In this document: positions 1-11,847 of the stretch, in pieces | Position numbering within the stretch: the stretch's first letter is position 1 | Layout of the letters: every line of letters starts with the position of its first letter | DNA from: Triatoma infestans | Lineage: Eukaryota > Arthropoda > Insecta > Hemiptera > Reduviidae | NCBI GenBank assembly: GCA_011037195.1 | Contig: JAAEAF010014503.1 | Coordinates: 124,001 to 188,000 of the forward strand | Direction of reading: 5' to 3' | DNA: 64,000 nucleotides | Made by a program: the position numbers and the translations under genes | Notes under the pieces: generated by a model | The model's database searches: none | Seen by the model: the letters and a program-made list of their open reading frames with translations, nothing else | What the model was told of the DNA's origin: nothing

Positions 1-640
1 TGACCGGAAGTACGTTTTTACTGAAAAGTATTTTTCAGTTTTCTGCTCACTACACACATAATGAGCTACAACTTTTATTTGAAACATTACTTTTGGTTAA
101 AGTCATTTAAAAAGGGTTTTTTTTGGGAGGATGGGTGGGGTTATGTTTTCCTCTAAAGTGCTATCATAGTTGATTATACAATTCTACCAACTAGAAATAA
201 ATTATTGGAAAAATTTCGAGTTTTAAGGAGAGTTTTTCAGTTTTCTATTTTTCTTCATAATAATACCGACGAAATTCATTAAAATTTAGTGTCAATTACA
301 AAACTTTGAAAACTGGAGTAAAAGAAAGTTGTATGAGTTTATGACACCAGATTTTTTTTTTTTTTTTTGAATACCACAAATGTAATGCCACAAAGTCCAA
401 TTTACTCTAAAAAAATGTTCACTATTAATTTTGCCAAAAATTAAATTAGTGGTGAAAAAAACAGACCCCAGACTATTATTGTATTATTATTTATTAAATG
501 TAATTTTTTTTTTAAATGGCCGGAATTTTTTGGCCGGTGAGTTTATAATATATTTTTAATACTTCAATCTTATTTCCTTCTTTTAAAAGGTACTCGTATG
601 TTTAAAGAAAGTTTAGGACTGTTTTGTTACCAGAATTCTG
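1..640 (-). repeat. Interspersed repeat R, copy 1
   Basis: Noncoding copy of a repeat family that recurs throughout the window (9.6-10.2, 11.4-11.75, 14.7-16.2, 22.9-23.7, 42.7-43.1, 46.1-46.4, 61.9-62.4 kb). Shared landmarks are a block reading AAATGTTTCAAATAAAAGTT, a CTTCCGGTT-like box and a segment ending in a GATAGAATTGTATAAT-like string. It has no coding capacity or clear terminal structure, so its class is unknown. Confidence 0.5.
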
Positions 641-787
641 GTACCAAAAAAAAAAAAAATAGGTTAAAAATCGTTCGAGTATTTTATTTTTTTTAATATT
701 TAATAGATCATATAGAAGAATAAATGTAAAAAATAAATAAATAAATCAAATAAATGAATTAAGTAATTTTATGATATTATGTTTAAG

Positions 788-1074
788 GTGGAAAGAATAA
801 ACTAGCACAGGAAAGAACACGTAAAAAGACTGACGCTTCGAAAAAAAGTATTACCGGTAGCACAGATTCAACAGAAATTGATATGTTATTGGAATCACTT
901 GAAAATGAGATAGCTACAATAAAAAGCATGCTATTAAAAACTAAAGATAAAAATGAAAGATTTAGTGAAAGAATTTCTTTATTAAAATATCAAATTAATA
1001 AAATAAATAGAAATTTTGAAAATTTTAAAAATAAAGTCCAACAACAAACAAATAATAATTTAAATATTAAATAG
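788..1074 (+). CDS. Candidate terminal exon E1 (coiled-coil protein)
   Basis: Open frame that runs back past the first ATG to an AG at 786-787, so it looks like a 3' exon, not a complete gene. The first two bases complete a split codon (phase 1 intron). About 95 residues: a K/T/S-rich start, then a heptad-like helix with the core ENEIATIKSMLL, a Lys/Asn-rich tail ending NNNLNIK, and TAG. An AATAAA-type signal lies near 1205. The same phase and an E[I/L]xxIKSxL core recur in exons at 18201 and 27250. Function is not recognised. The upstream exons are not visible, and the acceptor lacks a strong pyrimidine tract, so chance openness in AT-rich DNA is the alternative. Confidence 0.42.
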
Positions 1075-1349
1075 CATGTTTAGATATTTATTTATTTTTT
1101 ACAACTTTTTTATTAATAATAATTAATTCGGGGTGTGGGAAGAAAAAAAAAAGGAGGTTGACGTATTCAATACATTTTATGTTAATCGGGTTTTATTAAA
1201 TTAATGAATAAACATAATTCCAACATTTGCTCGTTTTTCTTTTTGGTAGATATTTCCATTGTCGTTTTATATATATATATATACAAAAAAAAAAAACGGG
1301 GGCCAATTTGCTAGAATATTTTCCAAAAAAAAAAAAATAAATAAAATTT

Positions 1350-2488
1350 AACCACAAAAAATTTTGACACGATCCGTATATTTCTTTTTTATGTTTGCAT
1401 TTGCTGCAACACCATAACCATAATATAACTTACATGTCATAAACAATATTGTTATTAAAAATATTTCATGAGGATCAGTCAAGTAAACAAAACATCTAAT
1501 TATGCCAACGTTTCGACAGAGTTTACTGTCTTTACAAGGCTTTAATCTGAAAAAAAAAAAAACAATACAATGAGGAACCACAATGCCTTAATAATACTGT
1601 AAAATGCAGAATAATAATAACAAAAAAAAAAACCATAATATTAAACTTACATATAGTGAAGATGAAGTAGTGAAAATGTGGAGAAAGAATTTTTAAACAA
1701 ACATACTTCTTACATTACAGAAATATAAAAAGGAAAATTAAAGGTTTTACTAGTGTCTGTGTCCTTAAATCATCTACAGAAATGAAAGTGTGTTGCATAG
1801 GCAAGTTGAAAGGGATTTGAGGAAATTTTTAGGGGTGGTGCAGGTGAAAGAGAATTCTAGAAGGTCATGTTTTCAAAAAAAAAAAAAAAAAACCGTTATA
1901 CAATGCGGCCAAATTCATAGTATCATTACAAAAATTAACAAAAAATTTATTTCTTTTGATATATATCATTTCTAATATATTTTTTTTTCCTGTTAGTTTC
2001 TTTTTGCTAGTATTTTTGTTTTAGAAAAATCAAATTTATGATCCCCACCCCCCCTAAAATGATTCGTCAATGCAGTAATGTTGTCTTTGTCATTTTTATT
2101 TCTGCAATCGTATTCATATTGGTACATTTTGTTTTTTAAGTATTGTGTTTGTATTGTTAGTTTGACCAACATAAACAGCCGGACAGTGTGCACAATCTAT
2201 CTGGTAAACGAGATCTGGTTGCAATTTGTACTCCTAAGTAAGGTCTTTAAGTTTGCTGTATAACTCGTTAATAGTGTTAGTGTATTTTTGGGCTAAAGTC
2301 CACATTAGAACGTCTGAAATTTTCGAGATTTTCTCTGACAATTTGTTGACGTATGTAAATGAAATGTATTTAGGAGGTTGGTGAGCAGAAATATGAAAAG
2401 AAAATGTTAAGTTGTTATCGTAATGTAGCGTGTTGGAGAGTATAGATGATAGTATTTCGTTAAGTTTGTAGGGGTGGGGTATGTGAAC
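1350..2488 (-). mobile_element. Penelope-like element 3' part, inverted copy
   Basis: Reads on the minus strand and matches 6290-7320 (+). It encodes the GIY-YIG endonuclease start (CAHCPAVYVGQT, near 2185-2150) and the following helix region with NHFRGGGDHKFDFSKT, then a 3' noncoding tail with a degenerate hammerhead-like motif at 1504-1540. PLEs encode an RT joined to a GIY-YIG nuclease, and inverted partial copies at the 5' side are typical of the class. Here the inverted 3' part directly precedes a forward RT remnant (2489 on). Several frame breaks make it a pseudogene. Confidence 0.72.
1504..1540 (-). ncRNA. Degenerate hammerhead-like motif (family B)
   Basis: On the minus strand: GCC, a damaged CUGAUGA box, a GACAG/CTGTC hairpin, GAAAC, GTT and GGC. 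GCC/GGC would form helix I. The damaged box makes self-cleavage unlikely. Its partner is at 7269-7306. Confidence 0.4.
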
Positions 2489-3335
2489 TACCTAACTCAG
2501 AACCGATACCAGAACAATCCCATCTATCCCATCCTTGATAATATCAAAAACCTCAAACAAATTCCTTAGAGAAAATCCGGATATTCTAATTCTTTCCTCT
2601 GATAAAATCAAGCAAACTGTTCCCCCCCCCCCCCACTATTACAATAAAATTACAAACTAACAAACTCATTAATGACTTACATAAACATAAATACATTGAC
2701 TTAAACACAAAAAAACTCAGCTTATCAATAACTCTTCCACTCCTCCAAAAAATGTATGGTCTTGTCAAAACCCACAAAATAGGTAAATCCTTTACGACCT
2801 ATTATTTCTTTCATTAATTCCCCCTATCTATCAAATCTACAAGTACTTAGCACAATTATTTAAATATATTTTCAATGACAATTAACAACATTAAAGATTC
2901 CTTTGTTATCAAAGAGAAATTAGAAATTTTAAAACATCCCCGATAAGTACATTCTCATATTCCTTGGATGTGTCCTGCTTATTTCCAAATGTTCCCATAA
3001 ATGACACAATAGCTCTAATAAAAAATAATTCCCATTTATTAGTTACTAAAACAAAAATTCCCATGAACACCTTCATCACATTACTCACACACACTGTAGC
3101 ACATCAGGATATTTTACAACATATAACAACCATAACAACCATTTTTATAAACAGATTTTCGTAACAGCAATGGACAGCAGCTTAGGACCAATTCTTGCTG
3201 ACATGATCATGAACGACTTTATAGGAAAAATCCATTCCCAAACTTCCTTTTTAAATTGCCCTTCTTTTACAAATATGTAGATGATTGCCTAACAGCTATG
3301 TCATCTGACCAAGTACACACAATTCTCGACATTAA
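2489..3335 (+). pseudogene. Penelope-like reverse transcriptase, decayed
   Basis: Frame-shifted RT pieces in order: NPDILILSSDK and a KMYGLVKTHKIGKSFT segment (PLE-type KxxGLxKxHK motif) near 2560-2795; VSCLFPNVPINDTIALIK near 2966-3025 (motif A region); AMDSSLGPILADMIM near 3170-3215; and the catalytic YKYVDDCLTAM at about 3268-3300. It retro-copies element RNA when intact. The frame changes repeatedly and stops at about 3335, where LTR-like sequence begins, so it is not functional. It follows directly on the inverted 3' part, in the head-to-head layout seen in many PLEs. Confidence 0.78.
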
Positions 3336-3607
3336 AATGTTTTTTGGTGTGATATGTTGTAGTGTTGTGGTAGCTTGTAGTGGCTTGAGCGGTTTTGTAA
3401 AAGGGTTTGTAAGTATATATGTTTAAGAGAATGAAGTATCAGAAATAAGAAAATAGTCACCACTGCTAACAATAAATATATTCTAATAAAATAATACCAA
3501 CAAGTTATTTGCAAAGATATTATAAACTGATTAATATATTGTGGAATTGCACTGATTCTAAGATAGCGATTCCTGAAGTAATGTCCTGCTTCGGTGTCTA
3601 CAACAAA
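3336..3607 (-). repeat. LTR-like repeat fragment
   Basis: Shares two blocks with 33300-33900 and 53060-53110: one with GAGCGGTTTAGTAAAA-like sequence and one reading CAGGAATCG then AATCAGTGC. On the minus strand the order matches these copies. No paired LTR or internal gene is seen here. LTR assignment is inference. Confidence 0.35.
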
Positions 3608-3808
3608 CTATATTGCTGGAAGGTCTTCTAATTGTTCGTTCAAATCCTCCCCTGTGAGAAGAACGGGGTTTGCAATGCTGTCAAGGTTCATGAACTCTCC
3701 CAGTAACTGTACTCTTCTACCTGCGTGTACCCTTTTTGCGAACGAGCTTGCATTTTTCTCATAATTTTGATTATTTTCTTTAAATAAAATAGATATCATT
3801 TCTTGCAT
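3608..3808 (-). other. Unrecognised ORF of 66 codons beside an LTR-like repeat
   Basis: Encodes a basic stretch (FAKRVHAGRRVQLLGEF) followed by an acidic end (GEDLNEQLEDLPAI). I recognise no family. It abuts the LTR-like fragment on the same strand and could be the end of a retroelement ORF or an exon of a decayed gene. Evidence is limited to an open frame with balanced, non-repetitive composition. Confidence 0.2.
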
Positions 3809-3880
3809 CCATCATAACATATTTAATTCTTTCCATCCTCATCTACATTTTACTTACGAACTCTGGAAGACAAATTTGTG

Positions 3881-5100
3881 CTGATAATGTTGATTAATGA
3901 ACCGTTATACAGCCTTAATATTTGTTTATTTTATTTTTAAAAAAAGATTACATTTAGTATTCTTTACTACGTTTCGACACTGAGCGTGACAATTTTTCAA
4001 GGAAATATGTTATTATAAGTTTCAAATCTGAAATAATAATATATAAATCAGAAGAATTTTTTTTCTTTTATGTGAAATCACTGATATATTAACATATAAT
4101 TTTATATATTCATCCAACAAATTGATAATACCAACCTGATTTTTATATTTGGAGTAGTGTAGGCGTTATTTGGAGATAAATACTGGACCAGTTTTCAATG
4201 AAAGTGATGAAACAATTTCTTTAATTAATAATAAGTAACAGCAAGTTACTAGTCCGAACTTCATATATATATATATATATAAGATTATTCTAGTCTTTGT
4301 TATTTATTAAAAGAAAGATTCCTTGTATGAACTGGTATTTGAAATTAATTTTGTGATTGATAAGGTTAATGCCACGTGGCCATACCATCTGTGTAATTTT
4401 CCTTTTCATGTTGAGATTTTAGCAGATTTTTTTATAAAATATCTATTCCATTTTTTGTTATTTAAGGCCTGTAGGAGAAGTGCTTGTATTAGAATTGTTC
4501 TAGTTAGGTTTTTCTATTTATAGATATTAGTTTAGAGAAATAGCTACTTACTGTACGTTAGAGTTTCACCTTACAGATTGAAAGATAATGGGTAACTGGT
4601 TTTTGAATAGAAATTTTGAACAGTAACTAACTATAAATCTAATATCTATAAACAGAAAAATCTCAATAGAACAATTCCAATACAAACACTTTTCCTACAG
4701 GCGTTAAATAACAGAAAAAAAAGTGAATAAATTTTTTATTAAATTCAACATGAAAAGAAAAATTACACAGATGATGACCACATGGCATTAACCTTATCAA
4801 CCATATTAATCGTGAAATTAATTTCAAATACCAGTTTTACAAGGAATCAGGTTGGTATTATCAATTTGTTGGATGAATATATAAATTATATGTTAATATA
4901 TCAGTGATTTCTCGTAAAAAGAAAAATCGTTCTCATTCACGTATTATTACTTCAGATTTCTATAAATTTTAATAACATATTTCCTTGAAAATGACATGCT
5001 CAGTATCAAAACGTAGTCAAGAATACTAAATGTAATATTTTATAAAAAAAATAAAGAAATATTAAGGCTATATAATGGTTCATTAATCAACATTATCAGC
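3881..5100. repeat. Head-to-head inverted pair with hammerhead-like motifs (family E)
   Basis: The ends are inverted copies: GATAATGTTGATTAATGAACC at the left and its complement at the right. The left arm carries the motif on - (3968-4002: TGTCGAAACGTAG after a GTCAC-type hairpin) and the right arm on + (4983-5017, more decayed). The left arm has an extra piece at about 4150-4310 absent from the right arm. The arms are AT-rich and noncoding, with only shadow ORFs. Confidence 0.6.
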
Positions 5101-5233
5101 ATAAAATTAATATAGATATAAACAGCCAAAAAATTCGACAAGTGTTTAATTACTAGAAGACAACAATACTATAAACTTTCTCGACTTAACCATTATACGC
5201 GATGTTAACAATACTCTTAGAACTAACTGGCAC

Positions 5234-5346
5234 TTGTAATGGGTTCAGATATTGGATGTACTGATCCCACCGCTGCCACCAGTTGTAATGGGTTCAGTTA
5301 TTGGATGTACTGATCCCACCGGTGCCATCAGTTGTAATGGGTTCAG
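5234..5346 (+). repeat. 49-bp tandem repeat, 2.3 copies
   Basis: Units start at 5234, 5283 and 5332 with TTGTAATGGGTTCAG and contain ACTGATCCCACCG. The two full copies differ at only a few bases. The last partial unit runs into LTR-like sequence, so the array may be an expanded LTR edge. Confidence 0.75.
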
Positions 5347-5960
5347 ATGTCTTGGAGAGGTGTGATGATGTGATGAATAGTTGGTAGTTAGTTAGAGATT
5401 TTAGAGAGTTGTTACTCGGAATAAGAATTACGAATTTACGAAAATAGATATATGTATATTTTAACAATAATTTAAACGTTTGGAAAGATAAACTACAATT
5501 AATTTAAAATGATTTGATTTGTACCTAGATGCTCCAACTATAATGATTGATAAATAATATATGTTTAAATACTTTGATAGGGACGCGCTGCGATGTATGA
5601 ATTATGTCACTGGTAGAATCTTGATGTTACGTTGATGAAATACTGAAGAATAGTCACTCGCTTCCTGTAGAGAGAGACCTTATATTGCCATCACCACACA
5701 TTGACAAGTCTTGTAATTACGGGTCACACTCAAACATCTCTTGCCGTGTGTTGACCCTAGTTCTTGAACAGGTGTTGGCGGTTATCAAAAGACTGTAGCC
5801 AGGTGGTCGGTCTTGAGTGTTTGTTTATTGCCGTGTGTTGACCCTAGGTCTTGAATAGGTCGGTGAACAGGTGTGGCGACAGGTGATGGTAGTTATCAAA
5901 GGACTGTAGCCAGGTGGTCGGTCTTTTGAGTGATTTGTTGACCCTTGTGAAAGCGGCGTG
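5332..5960 (+). repeat. LTR-like sequence
   Basis: Starts TGTAATGG and shares CAGATGTCTTG, a GTTAGTT..GAGATTTT block and CTCGGAATAA-like sequence with 43330-43748 on the opposite strand. It contains two diverged repeats of GACTGTAGCCAGGTGGTCGG (about 5790 and 5900). No primer-binding site or internal retroviral-type gene is attached. Solo LTR is a likely but unproven reading. Confidence 0.35.
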
Positions 5961-6120
5961 TCTTTGGCGCGCGGTCCCTTTGACCGTGCACTGACCGCAG
6001 CTATTGTATTGAATAATAGCGCCTGGCTGGCACCACTAGTTATAATTTTTATAATTAAAAATTATATATTTCCGTTATCACTCCTTCTTGTTATCACATT
6101 ACACACTCAAAAAAAAAACA

Positions 6121-7320
6121 TACGATCCGACCGTTACCTTCATTTCAAATCCCAACACCCGTATTCCCAAAAAAAATTAATTTTCTTAAAGCTTTTCTCC
6201 GACGTAGTTTTTCTCTTAGTCATTCCAAATTTCATCAGGACAATAAAAAAAGATTTTCTACAAGTTTCTCTAACAGTGGCTACCCTCAACACTTCATTAA
6301 TAGAACACTTAACGAAATACTGTCATCTACACGCTACATTACGATAACAACTTAACTCTTTCTTCTAATATTTCTGCTGACCAACCTCCTAAATACATTT
6401 AATTTACATACATTAATAAACTGCCAGAGAAAATCTCCAAAATTTTCAGACGTTCTAATATCACTTTAGCCCACAAATAGACTAACACTATTAACGAGTT
6501 ATACAGCAAACTTAAAGACCCTATTCCCGACAAATTACAATCAGACCTCGTTTAACAGATAGCCTGTGCACACTGTCCGGCTGTTTATGTTGATCAAACT
6601 ATACAATACTTGAAAAACAAAATGTACCAACATGAATACGACTGCAGAAATAAAAATGACAAAGACAACATTACTGCACAGACGAATCATTTTAGGGGGT
6701 AAAAATCATAAATTTGATTTTTCTAAAACAAAAATACTAGCAATGAAAACTATCAGGAGAAAAAGAAATATATTAGAAATGATATATATTATAATGATAT
6801 ATATATTATTTTTTTTATTATTATTATATATATATATATCAAAAGAAAGAAATTTTCTGTTAATTTTTGTAATGATACTATGAATTTGGCCGCATTGTAT
6901 AACGGTTTTTTTTTTTCAAAACATGACCTTCTAGAATTCCCTTTCACCTACCCCACCACTAAAAATTTCCTCAAATTCCTTTCACTTGCCTATTCAAAGC
7001 ACTTTTATTTCTGACAAGATGATTTAAGACAAGACACTAGTAACCTTTACTTTTCCTTTTTATGTTTTTGTGATGTAACAAATGTGTATGTTTAAAAATT
7101 CTTTCTCCACACCTTCACGACTTTCTATATATACGTTTAATTTTTTTTTTTAATTTTCCCCTTTTTTTCGGTGTTTCTTTTTTTGTTTTTGTTATTATTA
7201 TTCTGCATTTTACAGTATTATTAATGCATTGTGGTTTCTCATTGTATTGTTTTTTTTTTTAGATTAAAGCCTTGATAAAGACAGGAAACTCTGTCGAAAC
7301 GTTGGCATAATTGAATGTTT
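6121..7320 (+). mobile_element. Penelope-like element 3' region
   Basis: Begins with the segment between RT and nuclease (RYLHFKSQHPYSQKK, a motif typical of PLE C-termini), then VSLTVATLNTS-like sequence, then the GIY-YIG start (CAHCPAVYVDQT near 6568-6605, one change from the inverted copy at 2150) and the DCRNKNDKDNITA helix. The 3' noncoding part ends with a hammerhead-like motif at 7269-7306. Stops (for example before QIACAHC) show it is inactive. The same family supplies 1350-2488 (-) and 10850-11108 (+). Confidence 0.72.
7269..7306 (+). ncRNA. Hammerhead-like motif (family B)
   Basis: GCC, then CTTGATAAA (altered CUGAUGA box), a GACAG/CTGTC stem with a six-base loop, GAAAC, GTT and GGC. 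Helix I would be GCC/GGC. The box carries extra or changed bases, so activity is doubtful. Confidence 0.42.
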
Positions 7321-8578
7321 TTTCTTGACCGATTCTCACCAAATTTCCTCATAACATAATTCATCAACGGTCAACAAATTCTTTTATATAAACAACATTG
7401 TAATGGCCATGAACAAAATCCAATACAAACGCTCATAGCAACAATACCTGATTCCAGAGTCATTACAGATATTTTCCTTATTACTAATTAATATTAACAC
7501 ATCCATACTAATAATTATACCAATAATTATATAACAAATATAATGAAATTCTGATATAATAATAATTCGCTGTTTAAACCAAAAGGCTTTACAGTGAATT
7601 TGAGGTTACACTGGTAGTATAGATGAAATTTTACATCTTTTACTAATTAAAACTGAAAGCATGGACACTTTTACATATAAACATTTTACAAAAAATTATT
7701 CGTTACATATAAAAAATCTGATTTGGAGAGCTGCCTGGACAAAATAATGGATATTTTTCAATTTCTTAATATTAGGAGATAATAAAAATGTAATGAAAAT
7801 TAAATTTATTTAAGCTATTTGATCCAGATATATAATAAGTTCTGATTGAATTTATTAATTAACACTTGGGCATACTATTAGAAAATGATATAAATCTTCC
7901 TATTTGGTTAAGATTACATATTGTACAAGACTGTTACGGATTTATACAATAACTGAAATGATTTAACAGTAAATTTCAAACAGTATTTACTGCAAGGATC
8001 GCTATTGGGCAAACCTCCTAACGTAATCAATTGAAATATTGTAATATAAATAGCTTTTTTAATACCCAAGAATTTATTAAAAAATTTTTATAGAAAAAAC
8101 TATAACTTCACTTCCAAGTCTTCCTTTTTAACAGCCAGGCTATACTTTAGAAAAACGGTGAGATATCTGGAATGGGGTGAGCCAAGTAAAGAGGGTCGAA
8201 AAGCTCCAACCATATCCCCATATATCTAATAGTAACCCAGTTGTACGATATTTTTCTCAGGCATTACTATCTAACTGAAGCGACTTAATGAAGCAGAGCT
8301 TAAGTTACCTAGTATATTCCATTTTTATTATCCACTTAAATAGAAACGTTAATTACATAGTAACCAATGTGTTTAGAACAAGTTTCTCACAGATCGTCTT
8401 CGAAAGCAATAATAATCTTTTACAAAACGACAATTGAAAAGTTTGAAGTTGGTCAATGGAAAAAATCTGAATGTATGATATTTATCAAAAAATTTATGTA
8501 CTTATTATTGACAATTTTCCTTCAGACTTGGCATTTTTACTAAACTAAGCTGCTTTAATATGTACGACGGTTATTTGC
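7321..8578. other. AT-rich stretch without recognised features
   Basis: No ORF, repeat end or RNA gene is recognisable on either strand. It may be old intergenic or intronic sequence. Confidence 0.5.
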
Positions 8579-9463
8579 AATAAGTAACGAGACAAATCGC
8601 TGTATACAATAGTTTCAGTGCGTCAAGTTGGCATCCCTGTGCTTAGTTTCTCATCAGCAGCTCGAGAGTATTTGGTAAGAATAACCACAAATGTATTTCA
8701 GTTAACAATGGCGAATCCGCTCGAGCATTATTGGACCTCGGAATAACAATTTTTAGTTGCAGACGGTATCAAAGGTAGTTAAATCCACGAAGTAATGTTT
8801 GAAAGTGTACGGGAATAATTGTTTAAACCGTTCAAACGTTTACAAAAAGGGTTGAATAGTTTAAAAGTGGCCGTGTAAGTTTCTGTGACGAGCAACGAAA
8901 TGGATGACCAGTTGAAGTTGCAACTTCCTCCCTCGAATCTTGCAACAACGCGGTTAATTCAGGACAATAGGCGTATTACTGTTATGAACTGATAGCTGAA
9001 GAAGTGCACGCTAGTGTTGGAACTATCCATAATTTTATTCAGAATAAGGTACAGTACGAGAAATTTTGCGCGAGATTGGTTTCAAGACAACTTACGGTAG
9101 ACCCACAAAGAAAGTGGGGTGAAAGTTCCTTTCACATCCTCCCTACAGCCCTGACCTCGCCCCATCAAACTTCCATTTGTTTGGACCCCGCCTTTAAAGA
9201 GGCTCTACGTGGGAAACATTTTCAATCTAATGAAGACGTTAAAAATCAGGTGCAAAAATTGGCTTAGAAATCAACCCAAAGAATTTTATGCCCAAACAGG
9301 CATACACAAATTAGAAGAACGATGAAACAAGTGTATAAAAACTTGATGGAGACTATGTTGAAAAGTAGCCAAAGTTTTGTTAATTAGGATTAAATAAATC
9401 GTTTTTTTTTGTTTTTTTTTTGAGCTACAGCGATTTGTCTCGTTACTTATTGAATGACCCACG
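8579..9463 (+). mobile_element. Mariner deletion derivative, copy 1
   Basis: Right inverted repeat ends GACAAATCGCTGTA in complement, with TA at 9464. The left end is truncated and starts within AATAAGTAACGAGACAAAT. The coding remnant has an N-terminal HTH piece (VGTIHNFIQNKVQYEKFCARLV) that joins directly to the C-terminal transposase part (HPPYSPDLAPS-like, FHLFGPLKEALRGK-like, HKLEER). The catalytic DD(D/E) middle is missing, so it could only move in trans. The deletion joint is the same as in 21683-22550, so both copies descend from one deleted source. Confidence 0.8.
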
Positions 9464-9639
9464 TAAATCCGGGAGAATCTAAGGAGATTTCTGAGAAACA
9501 TGACCATCCTTCTCCCAGGAAACTACCCCTAAAATCTATCACTCAGAAAAACTGTTTTCAAACAAAGTAAAAGTTCTATATATATGTATAATTAGTAGAC
9601 CAGGTTCAAAGAAGCTCGTTGGTATCTAGAATTATTACG

Positions 9640-10240
9640 GAAAACTGAAAAAAACAAAACGTACCGTTAAGATTTAATTCTTATTCATATTATGTAGTTG
9701 ATAATGGAATTGTATAATATAACATGTCACTTTAGAGGATAGCCTAACTTCATTCTTCCCTCTTCCCCCGACCCCCCCCCCCAAAAACCTCCTAAAAACA
9801 AACTAAAATTCGACAGAAAAATGTTTCAAATTAAAGTTCTTTAAAAGAAATTCCATCTTGGAGTCGATTTCGAGAAAATGGCAAAAACAAAAAAAAGTCT
9901 TTTCAATTTAATGGTATTTCCGGTTGAAGTTTGACGAAAAAATCTTGTTGCCACTTCCCATTGTTAGAAATTAAACGTAATAATATTAATTTTGTACTTT
10001 CTGGGGTTTTTAGTTTTTGATTTATACTGACTACAAACAAAGTGAAGACAAACACACAAACAAACAAACAGATTAATTTCTAAAAAAGTTTTCAGATTCA
10101 GAGGACCTCTAAATGTCTATTTCAGAAATAAACTCGAAATAAACAAAAATTGATAAGTTCCAAAGTAAATAAAGAAATAAATAAATCTGGTGTGAGGAAA
10201 AACAATCACACAACTTTCTCATACTGCTGTTAATATAATT
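9640..10240 (+). repeat. Interspersed repeat R, copy 2
   Basis: Contains the AAATGTTTCAAAT block, the CTTTAGAGGA block before a C-rich run, a TTTCCGGTTGAAG box and an (AAC)n-like tract. Noncoding. Confidence 0.5.
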
Positions 10241-10849
10241 ATATATAAAATGATGTATTTTCTTTACATTTTGAAGGAGTGAAATGGTCTGGTTTGAATT
10301 AATTTAACAAGATATGGTTAAACACTGTATAATATAATACTCGTAAGTGACACTGACTGCCTGGACTTTACACTCTTGAAATGAAAGAGTAAGGTAGAGT
10401 GGTGAAGGGTATGACACGTAGTAGTGACTGGCGAGTGACCTAAGTTGTATGTACTCTCCTATATCTGTGTCCCATAGCTGTATTTATGTGGTTTCTCCCA
10501 CTCTAGTCCGAGAGAGTGGTCCTGGCATTTTGTGTCTCTTTCTTTCTCTACTACGAATACTCTCTTTGGATACTATTACAATACAGAGGCAGTGGGTGGG
10601 CAAGTATCTACCCAAGCTGCTAGTAGATAGAACTGATAGCATTGTAGTCTAGTAGGGAGCTCAATAGAATTGAACCAACCCTATAAAATTTTTCAATTTT
10701 TTTTTTTAGGGGCTTTTCTCAATTACAAGGGACCCTCAGACCAAATGCTTCAAATATAAATGCCCTCTCATTTACTTTATGTCCTACGACTATACAGACC
10801 ACTCATACATCAATATTGCGCCTCCATTTGTCCCTATCAAATTCAAAAG
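10241..10849. other. Unassigned stretch
   Basis: The part at 10380-10660 is less AT-rich than its surroundings and has short pyrimidine tracts, resembling an LTR or UTR, but no ends or partner copy are visible. Confidence 0.3.
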
Positions 10850-11108
10850 AAACTAATAGGAAAAAAAGAAATATATTAGAAATGATATATACTCGTATAT
10901 CAAAAGAAATAAATCTTCTGTTAATTTTTGTAATGATACTATAAATTTGGCCGCATTGTATAACGGTTTTTTCAAAACATGACCTTCTAGAATTCCCTTT
11001 CACCTACCCCACCCCTAAAAATTTCTTCAAATCCCTTTCACTTGCCTATTCAACGCACTTCCATTTCTGTAGATGATTTAAGACAAGATACTAGTAACCT
11101 TTACTTTT
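10850..11108 (+). mobile_element. PLE 3' noncoding fragment
   Basis: Matches 6745-7045: the GAAATATATTAGAAATGATA segment, GGCCGCATTGTATAACGG, and the block ending TTTCACTTGCCTATTCAA. It stops before the hammerhead-like motif and joins repeat R at about 11108. Confidence 0.65.
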
Positions 11109-11159
11109 GAGATACCAATTTTGAGCTTCCTCGTTTTTGAGATATTTTGTCCCCACATA

Positions 11160-11400
11160 AATTCACACACATGCATCCTCTTCATAGAGTCCCTTCCAAG
11201 CCGTTACCTCTTCCATTCCAATCCTCCAGTTATTTCTGGGTCTGCCTCTTTTCCGTCGGCCTGGTGGGCTCCATTCAAGCACCACTGCTTTGGGCATTCT
11301 CTTCAGATGGCCAACCAAGCAAGTTTCCTGCGATCGATCTCTTCCAGCACTGATTTTTTCTCTTTCTGCAATCGTTTCAAATTTAACACTACCAATTCCG
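11160..11400 (-). pseudogene. RTE-like LINE C-terminal fragment
   Basis: One minus-strand frame reads MPKAVVLEWSPPGRRKRGRP, then a Trp-containing segment ending in EEDACV. The GRRKRGRPxxxW pattern is the usual C-terminal end of RTE-type LINE proteins. It is flanked on both sides by repeat R, into which it probably inserted. Confidence 0.55.
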
Positions 11401-11753
11401 CAGAACTAACTACTTAAAATCAATTTTTCTCGGATAAACGTTACAAATAATTAGCGTTTCAAATTTAAACAAAATCCTTGCATTTGTTATCGAAAAATAC
11501 AAAAAAAAAAAAAAAATCTACAACTTTCTCTTACTCCTATTCTCAAAATTATAATTGACAAATGTTACAGTTTGTGTACCAAATATAATGAAATTCGTCG
11601 AAATCTGAAAAAAACTGTTCAGTAAAAGCGCATTTCCGGCTTACTAATTTCCTTAAAACTTGGAATTTCGACCATCTATTTATTTCTAATTTATTTTGTT
11701 CAGATGATAGAATTGTATAATCAACTATTATACCACTTTAGAGGAAGCAGTAA
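11400..11753 (+). repeat. Interspersed repeat R, left part of an interrupted copy
   Basis: The repeat runs up to the LINE target duplication at 11754 and continues at 14711 (CCTTAAATAAATTTTCCC), so the LINE inserted into this copy. Confidence 0.6.
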
Positions 11754-11847
11754 CCTCACCCCTCCCCTATTATTATTATTATTATTCACAGAAGGGGAGG
11801 GCAAACCCTACGCTATCCAAAGCCTCCCAGGGCCCATATAGCTACCC

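Noticed and set aside
5234..5346. CRISPR-like array
   Set aside because: The units are directly adjacent 49-bp repeats without spacers, in a eukaryotic setting.
8390..8550. A further terminal exon after TTTCTCACAG
   Set aside because: One frame stays open for about 50 codons, but it lacks the IKS core and a coiled-coil pattern; such frames are expected by chance at this base composition.
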